DNA of 24,713 bases from JAHDCC01 sp964551835 (GTDB lineage Bacteria; Actinomycetota; Acidimicrobiia; Acidimicrobiales; SZUA-35). The DNA lies in assembly GCA_964551835.1 (NCBI GenBank), contig CAZKEM010000053.1, positions 1 to 24,713 of the forward strand, in the 5' to 3' direction. Positions 21,386-24,713 of the stretch are shown here, in pieces. The notes under the pieces were generated by a model. It saw only the letters and a list, made by a program, of their open reading frames with translations. It was not told where the DNA came from and searched no databases. Position 1 is the first letter of the stretch, and every line of letters starts with the position of its first letter. Made by a program: the position numbers and the translations under genes.

Positions 21386-22246
21386 GTGAGACCCATCCTT
21401 CAGCAGATACAGCACCGAAGTAGCCAGATCATTGCCAATGGCCTACTCGGGGACGCGACACCTGAGGCGGACTTTGCGACCGCCGAAGACCCTGGTCTGT
21501 TTGGTCCCGGAAGCGTGACGTGGCAAATACATGCCGACATGTCGACCTTGGTCGGCGGCTTTCGTTCGCTTTTGCTTCAACCGTTGCAGCCGCTGGCCAT
21601 GGCCGCAGTCGCCGACAACTCGGTGATGCAGGATGACCCGTTGGGGCGGTTCCGGCGAACATCGAGGTTTGTGCTAACCGCCACGATGGGAAATACCAAA
21701 GCAGCGGAACGAGACATAGCGTCTGTCAATAAGATACATTCTAAGATTTCTGGAGTCGCCCCCGACGGGCGGTCGTATGTAGCGAACGACCCCCATCTCA
21801 TACTTTGGGTTCACCTGACCGAGGTCGACAGCTTTCTCGATTCGTACAACCGGTATGGCAAAGAAGCACTTAGCGCCGAACGTCAGGATCGCTATGTTGA
21901 CGAAATGTCGCAGCTCGCGATCAAACTAGGTGCTCACCCCAACGAAGTACCACGAACGGTCGCCGAGCTCAAGTCGGCCCTGGCGTCGTTCAAAGACGAA
22001 TGTGTCTACGGCAACCAAGCCCGAGATGGCGTCAAGTTCCTCCTCGAAGCGCCCGTGCCGTTAGTCGCCCGGGTCCCATATACGGTGATTGGTGCCGCAG
22101 CATTAGAGTCGTTGCCGGGCTGGGCACAAAAGATGATGGACATCGACCCGATACGTGGGGTGGGTCCGTTCTTGGTGAAGCCAACCACCTCGGCCGTGAC
22201 TCAAGCTTTGAGATGGCTGTCAACGGACCCGTTCGTGGAAAACTAG
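21386..22246 (+). CDS. DUF2236 / oxygenase MpaB-family protein
   Basis: The 286-residue product shows the family's blocks in order. GPGSVTWQIHAD is at 40-51, LLLQPLQPLAMAAVADNS at 62-79 and DPLGRFRRTSRF at 84-95. VNKIHSKISG (114-123), with H118, precedes YVANDPHLILWVHLTEVDS (131-149), with H137 and H143. Related proteins (MpaB, latex-clearing protein Lcp) are haem-dependent oxygenases, and the conserved His/Arg residues are thought to hold haem. The substrate cannot be predicted. No membrane helix or signal peptide is clear. GTG 21386 is preceded by a -10 element at leaderless distance. The gene is monocistronic. Confidence 0.85.
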   Translation: MRPILQQIQHRSSQIIANGLLGDATPEADFATAEDPGLFGPGSVTWQIHADMSTLVGGFRSLLLQPLQPLAMAAVADNSVMQDDPLGRFRRTSRFVLTATMGNTKAAERDIASVNKIHSKISGVAPDGRSYVANDPHLILWVHLTEVDSFLDSYNRYGKEALSAERQDRYVDEMSQLAIKLGAHPNEVPRTVAELKSALASFKDECVYGNQARDGVKFLLEAPVPLVARVPYTVIGAAALESLPGWAQKMMDIDPIRGVGPFLVKPTTSAVTQALRWLSTDPFVEN

Positions 22247-22561
22247 AGAGCTTGTCCGATCCGGACAGCGCTGTCGATTCCTTCAGGCTATGTGCGGGAG
22301 TAGTTCAGAGTCTACTTCTGATACTGGTAGTTCTGTACTGGTAGTTCTGGTACCGGCAGCGGTGAATGTGAGCCAGAGCATGAATTTTCTACCATAGAGG
22401 AAGGCTTCCTGACTGTAGCCGCCTATACCTTTCCGCCGTTCTCAATCGTTGCAGTGGTGTGGGAAAGATTAGCGGACTCGCCGGCAGGTCCCCGGCAGGG
22501 CCTGCCAGATCCGCGCGAGGTATGCCTCCAGCGAGAAGAGCTAGAAAAACTTAGAGTGCGC
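22247..22561. other. 315-nt gap without a convincing gene
   Basis: It holds an exact tandem 14-mer (22322-22349) and a G+C-rich hairpin in which GGCAGG (22483-22488) pairs with CCTGCC (22501-22506). The hairpin is about 55 nt beyond the stop of the reverse-strand ATPase operon and is a possible terminator. A 60-codon + strand frame from 22454 overlaps the ATPase gene and resembles nothing known. A whiB4-like gene, found here in mycobacteria, was looked for in the open frames of both strands and not seen. Confidence 0.6.
22322..22349 (+). repeat. Exact tandem duplication of a 14-mer
   Basis: TACTGGTAGTTCTG occurs twice back to back, followed by a decayed third part (GTACCGGCAG). Short intergenic tandem repeats of this sort arise by slippage and can vary between strains. 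Confidence 0.8.
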
Positions 22562-23656
22562 TCACGGGTTGGGTTTAGGTGTCCACAGCGACTCGACTGC
22601 CTGCAGCCTGTTTGCCAGAACAACCAACGTATCTAGGTCGTGTACGGGTTGAGCTTGTTCAGGTATTTCGACCACGATAGAATCCTTCGCAGCCGATTTC
22701 TCGATCAACTCGTTCAGCCCTTGACGTTCGGTAGCTGCGACAATGTGCATCTCGGCGAAATTCTGCTCAAGTAGGTTTCTCGGATTCTGAGCCCAGCGCT
22801 TGGTGTCTTCATCCAACGCGACTGGAGTCGAACGGTTTGCGAGTATGGCATGGACACTTCGTTCTCGACGAACCAGAGACTCCGCGATCCAACCACTTTC
22901 CCGCAGTGGTTCACTTTTGGGCGACGTTACCAAGACGTACTTGGCCTGGCGAGACTGGAGAAGCTGGTCGATGGCGTGTGCCCGTTCACTGAAGCCGGCA
23001 TCGATGCCGTCAAAGTCAGAAAAGAAGTCGACGACATCGTTGACAAGGTCGCTGCCGACAACCCCGCCTAAGATCTTCAACAGCCGCTGTGCGGCGACGT
23101 TGAGCGACCGCAACACGCCTTTTCTTGGGCGAAACACGGTCCGGTAAAGCTGATGGTCTAAGAATCGAGTTAATCGCTGAGGGCTATCTAAGAAATCGAA
23201 CGCGTGTTGGGCGGGCGGTGTATCGACGATGATGTGGTCGAAGCGTTCGAGTGAGAACAGTTCGTAGAGGCGCTCGGTTGCCATATATTCGTTTGTTCCC
23301 GAAAGCGACGTCAGAAGGTTCTTGAAGATTCGGTTCGCCAGGATACGGTCGCGCTGCTCGGGCGACGTCGCCTGAGCAGAAATGACATTCGTAAACATCT
23401 CTGCTGGGTCGAGCATGGTGGCCCAGACTTCGCCCGGCCAGTCACCTTCTACTTTGGTCAATCGATGGTTTAGGCCACTGTTTTCAAACCCGAGGGCGTT
23501 TGCTAAGCGACGGGCCGGGTCGATGGTCAACACGACCGCTCGATGCCCCTGTTTTGCCGCAGCCATCGCGTAGGCGGCCGAAATCGTTGTTTTGCCGACT
23601 CCGCCTGGGCCGAGGCACAACGTTACCTGCGTGTCGGCTCGAAATTCGGTGGCCAT
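22562..23656 (-). CDS. Get3/ArsA-like ATPase, second of pair (Rv3680-like)
   Basis: The 364-residue P-loop ATPase has the deviant Walker A GPGGVGKTT at 16-24, VVLTIDPARRLANALG as in ArsA/Get3, and FDHIIVDTPPAQHAFDFLDSP for the Walker B/switch region, with a helical middle domain (about 165-230). In M. tuberculosis the homologous pair Rv3679/Rv3680 forms an ATPase complex implicated in redox/electrophile tolerance. Arsenite-binding cysteines of true ArsA are not evident, so arsenic resistance is unlikely. ATG 23656 immediately follows the TAG of the upstream gene (TAGATG), with GGAG 5 nt before that stop's end, so translation is tightly coupled and a heterodimer is probable. Confidence 0.9.
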   Translation of the reverse strand: MATEFRADTQVTLCLGPGGVGKTTISAAYAMAAAKQGHRAVVLTIDPARRLANALGFENSGLNHRLTKVEGDWPGEVWATMLDPAEMFTNVISAQATSPEQRDRILANRIFKNLLTSLSGTNEYMATERLYELFSLERFDHIIVDTPPAQHAFDFLDSPQRLTRFLDHQLYRTVFRPRKGVLRSLNVAAQRLLKILGGVVGSDLVNDVVDFFSDFDGIDAGFSERAHAIDQLLQSRQAKYVLVTSPKSEPLRESGWIAESLVRRERSVHAILANRSTPVALDEDTKRWAQNPRNLLEQNFAEMHIVAATERQGLNELIEKSAAKDSIVVEIPEQAQPVHDLDTLVVLANRLQAVESLWTPKPNP

Positions 23657-24679
23657 CTATTCTCCGACCTGCGATGTGATCGAAGCAGCCAACGTTGCGA
23701 TGTCTGTGAGGTCAAGGTGCGAGGAGAAAATGGTTGGAAGGACGATTTGTTGCAGAGGAAGTTCTGTGGCCAGGCGATCGATTTGAAACTGCTGCGCCAT
23801 TTGTTTGTCAAGTCGAAACTGGGCGGCCGCAAGAAGCGTTTTCAGTTTCTGAGTCTGCCTTCGTCCTGATGCTTCGGCAAATTCTGTGGCTAGTGAAGTC
23901 GCTGGCTGGTCGCCGAGTAGTTGGTTTGGACGGCCAACGACGTTGTTCACGACTACAGGGGCTAGCGCGATGTCGACGTCTTCTTCGAGACTGAACGCGG
24001 TGTCGATCAGCTCTGATACCGGCGTCTCCTCTGCGAGCGTAACCAGCATTGCTTGGCAGCGAGTCGGGTCTCCCAATAACTCAAGGACTTGGTCGGCCTG
24101 TTGGCGTACGGGGCCTGTCTTTACGACGTTCGCAAGTCCCGTTGCCGAGCGAAGAAAGGATAAGGCATGGCCGGCGGCTGGGGCGTCGACGATAATGAGG
24201 TCAGCTTCGTTGGATTGTTCGACCTGTCGGACCTTGCCTAAGGCAAGAACGTCACGTATGCCAGGTGCTGCGGTTGCGATCAGTTCGACGACCCCCGAAC
24301 GAGCGAGTCGGCTAGCGAACTTTCCGATTTCACTGCTGTCCAGATAGTCGTACAACGCAGCGTCTGGGGTTATTTGTCGGCCTCGAATACGGCCGCTTAC
24401 CTTCTGAGGAGGGTGCGTTCCCGATGAGGTTTCTGTCACATGGTTAGCGATGTCGCTGCCAGTCTCCAGCAGAACTTGATCATCATAGGAAAGCTGATTC
24501 CGTCCGAATGCTGCTCCTAGGTTGCTATGGCCTTCCAGTTCGATGAGAAGGACGTCAAAACCAGCAACTGCAGCCGCAACGCCCAACGAAGCCCCTACCG
24601 TGGATTTACCAACGCCGCCTTTTCCGGCCACTATGAGGACCTTGGATGCAGCAAAGAAATCGCAAGAGGACACAATCAC
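23657..24679 (-). CDS. Get3/ArsA-like ATPase, first of pair (Rv3679-like)
   Basis: The 340-residue product has the deviant Walker A GKGGVGKST at 19-27, LLIELEGHSNLGAAFG after strand 2, and DLIIVDAPAAGHALSFLRS for Walker B/switch. The frame is open to the window edge, but residues before the GTG at 24679 are not family-like. GTG 24679 (or 24673) gives the usual short lead DFFAASKVLIVAGKGG. No clear Shine-Dalgarno was found, and the promoter is presumably outside the window. The second ATPase follows without a gap. The mycobacterial pair is convergent with whiB4; here that gene is missing. Confidence 0.88.
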   Translation of the reverse strand: MIVSSCDFFAASKVLIVAGKGGVGKSTVGASLGVAAAVAGFDVLLIELEGHSNLGAAFGRNQLSYDDQVLLETGSDIANHVTETSSGTHPPQKVSGRIRGRQITPDAALYDYLDSSEIGKFASRLARSGVVELIATAAPGIRDVLALGKVRQVEQSNEADLIIVDAPAAGHALSFLRSATGLANVVKTGPVRQQADQVLELLGDPTRCQAMLVTLAEETPVSELIDTAFSLEEDVDIALAPVVVNNVVGRPNQLLGDQPATSLATEFAEASGRRQTQKLKTLLAAAQFRLDKQMAQQFQIDRLATELPLQQIVLPTIFSSHLDLTDIATLAASITSQVGE

Positions 24680-24713
24680 GAAGGCTACCGCTAAGACTCG
24701 CCCTGTTGTGTAT

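Noticed and set aside
22454..22636. 60-codon + strand frame, tested as a whiB or other regulator gene
   Set aside because: It lacks the four-cysteine WhiB pattern, overlaps the ATPase 3' end and has no recognisable features.
1..24713. tRNA, rRNA or known riboswitch genes
   Set aside because: No T-loop-type GGTTCGAATCC motif in a cloverleaf context, no rRNA-like stretch and no recognised riboswitch core was seen on either strand by eye.

Overview
The window (about 53% G+C by eye) looks like a chromosomal segment of a high-G+C Gram-positive lineage, most probably an acidimicrobial-type actinobacterium. The reasons are a paired Get3/ArsA-like ATPase operon of the mycobacterial Rv3679/Rv3680 type, a RamB-like regulator next to the glyoxylate genes, an actinobacterial lysC-asd pair, frequent GTG/TTG starts and several apparently leaderless genes. 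The lineage call is inference from gene content. I saw no rRNA, tRNA, CRISPR array, transposase or integrase.

Layout. 1-585 (-) is the 5' part of yaaA, cut by the window edge. 729-1364 (-) is a two-helix membrane protein and 4400-5167 (-) a membrane-anchored, degenerate GGDEF protein. Between them lies an island of about 3 kb (roughly 1405-4358, genes on +). It encodes a WXG100-like small protein, a 546-residue protein with a WXG-like N-terminus, RTX repeats and a C-terminal M91-type zinc-protease domain, and an overlapping lipoprotein. The island is bracketed by two diverged copies of the junction 'end of the GGDEF gene / start of the 729-1364 gene', so it appears to have been inserted between two formerly adjacent genes. 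This is the most novel-looking part of the window: a candidate secreted metalloprotease toxin with a possible immunity lipoprotein.

5260-5919 (-) is aat, whose conserved N-terminus extends about 47 codons upstream of the only ATG and has no standard start codon. 5982-6353 (-) is a small single-pass protein. 6432-8732 (+) holds lysC (with an internal start for a regulatory beta subunit) and asd, the entry to the aspartate amino-acid family. 8857-11058 (+) is a Ser/Thr kinase with three cysteine-paired Fn3-like outer modules. 11073-12210 has a MazG-like pyrophosphohydrolase and a STAS anti-anti-sigma protein (-), divergent from a lone response-regulator receiver (+). 12366-13115 is an AqpZ-type aquaporin and 13266-14975 glutaminyl-tRNA synthetase. 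14972-15634 (-) is a membrane protein with a disordered acidic tail.

15683-19495 (-) is the glyoxylate shunt operon glcB-aceA. A RamB-like regulator (19645-21228, +) is divergent from it, and the intergenic region contains a perfect 19-bp palindrome and a possible 23-codon upstream ORF. 21386-22246 (+) is a DUF2236/MpaB-family protein, apparently leaderless. 22562-24679 (-) is the pair of Get3/ArsA-like ATPases.
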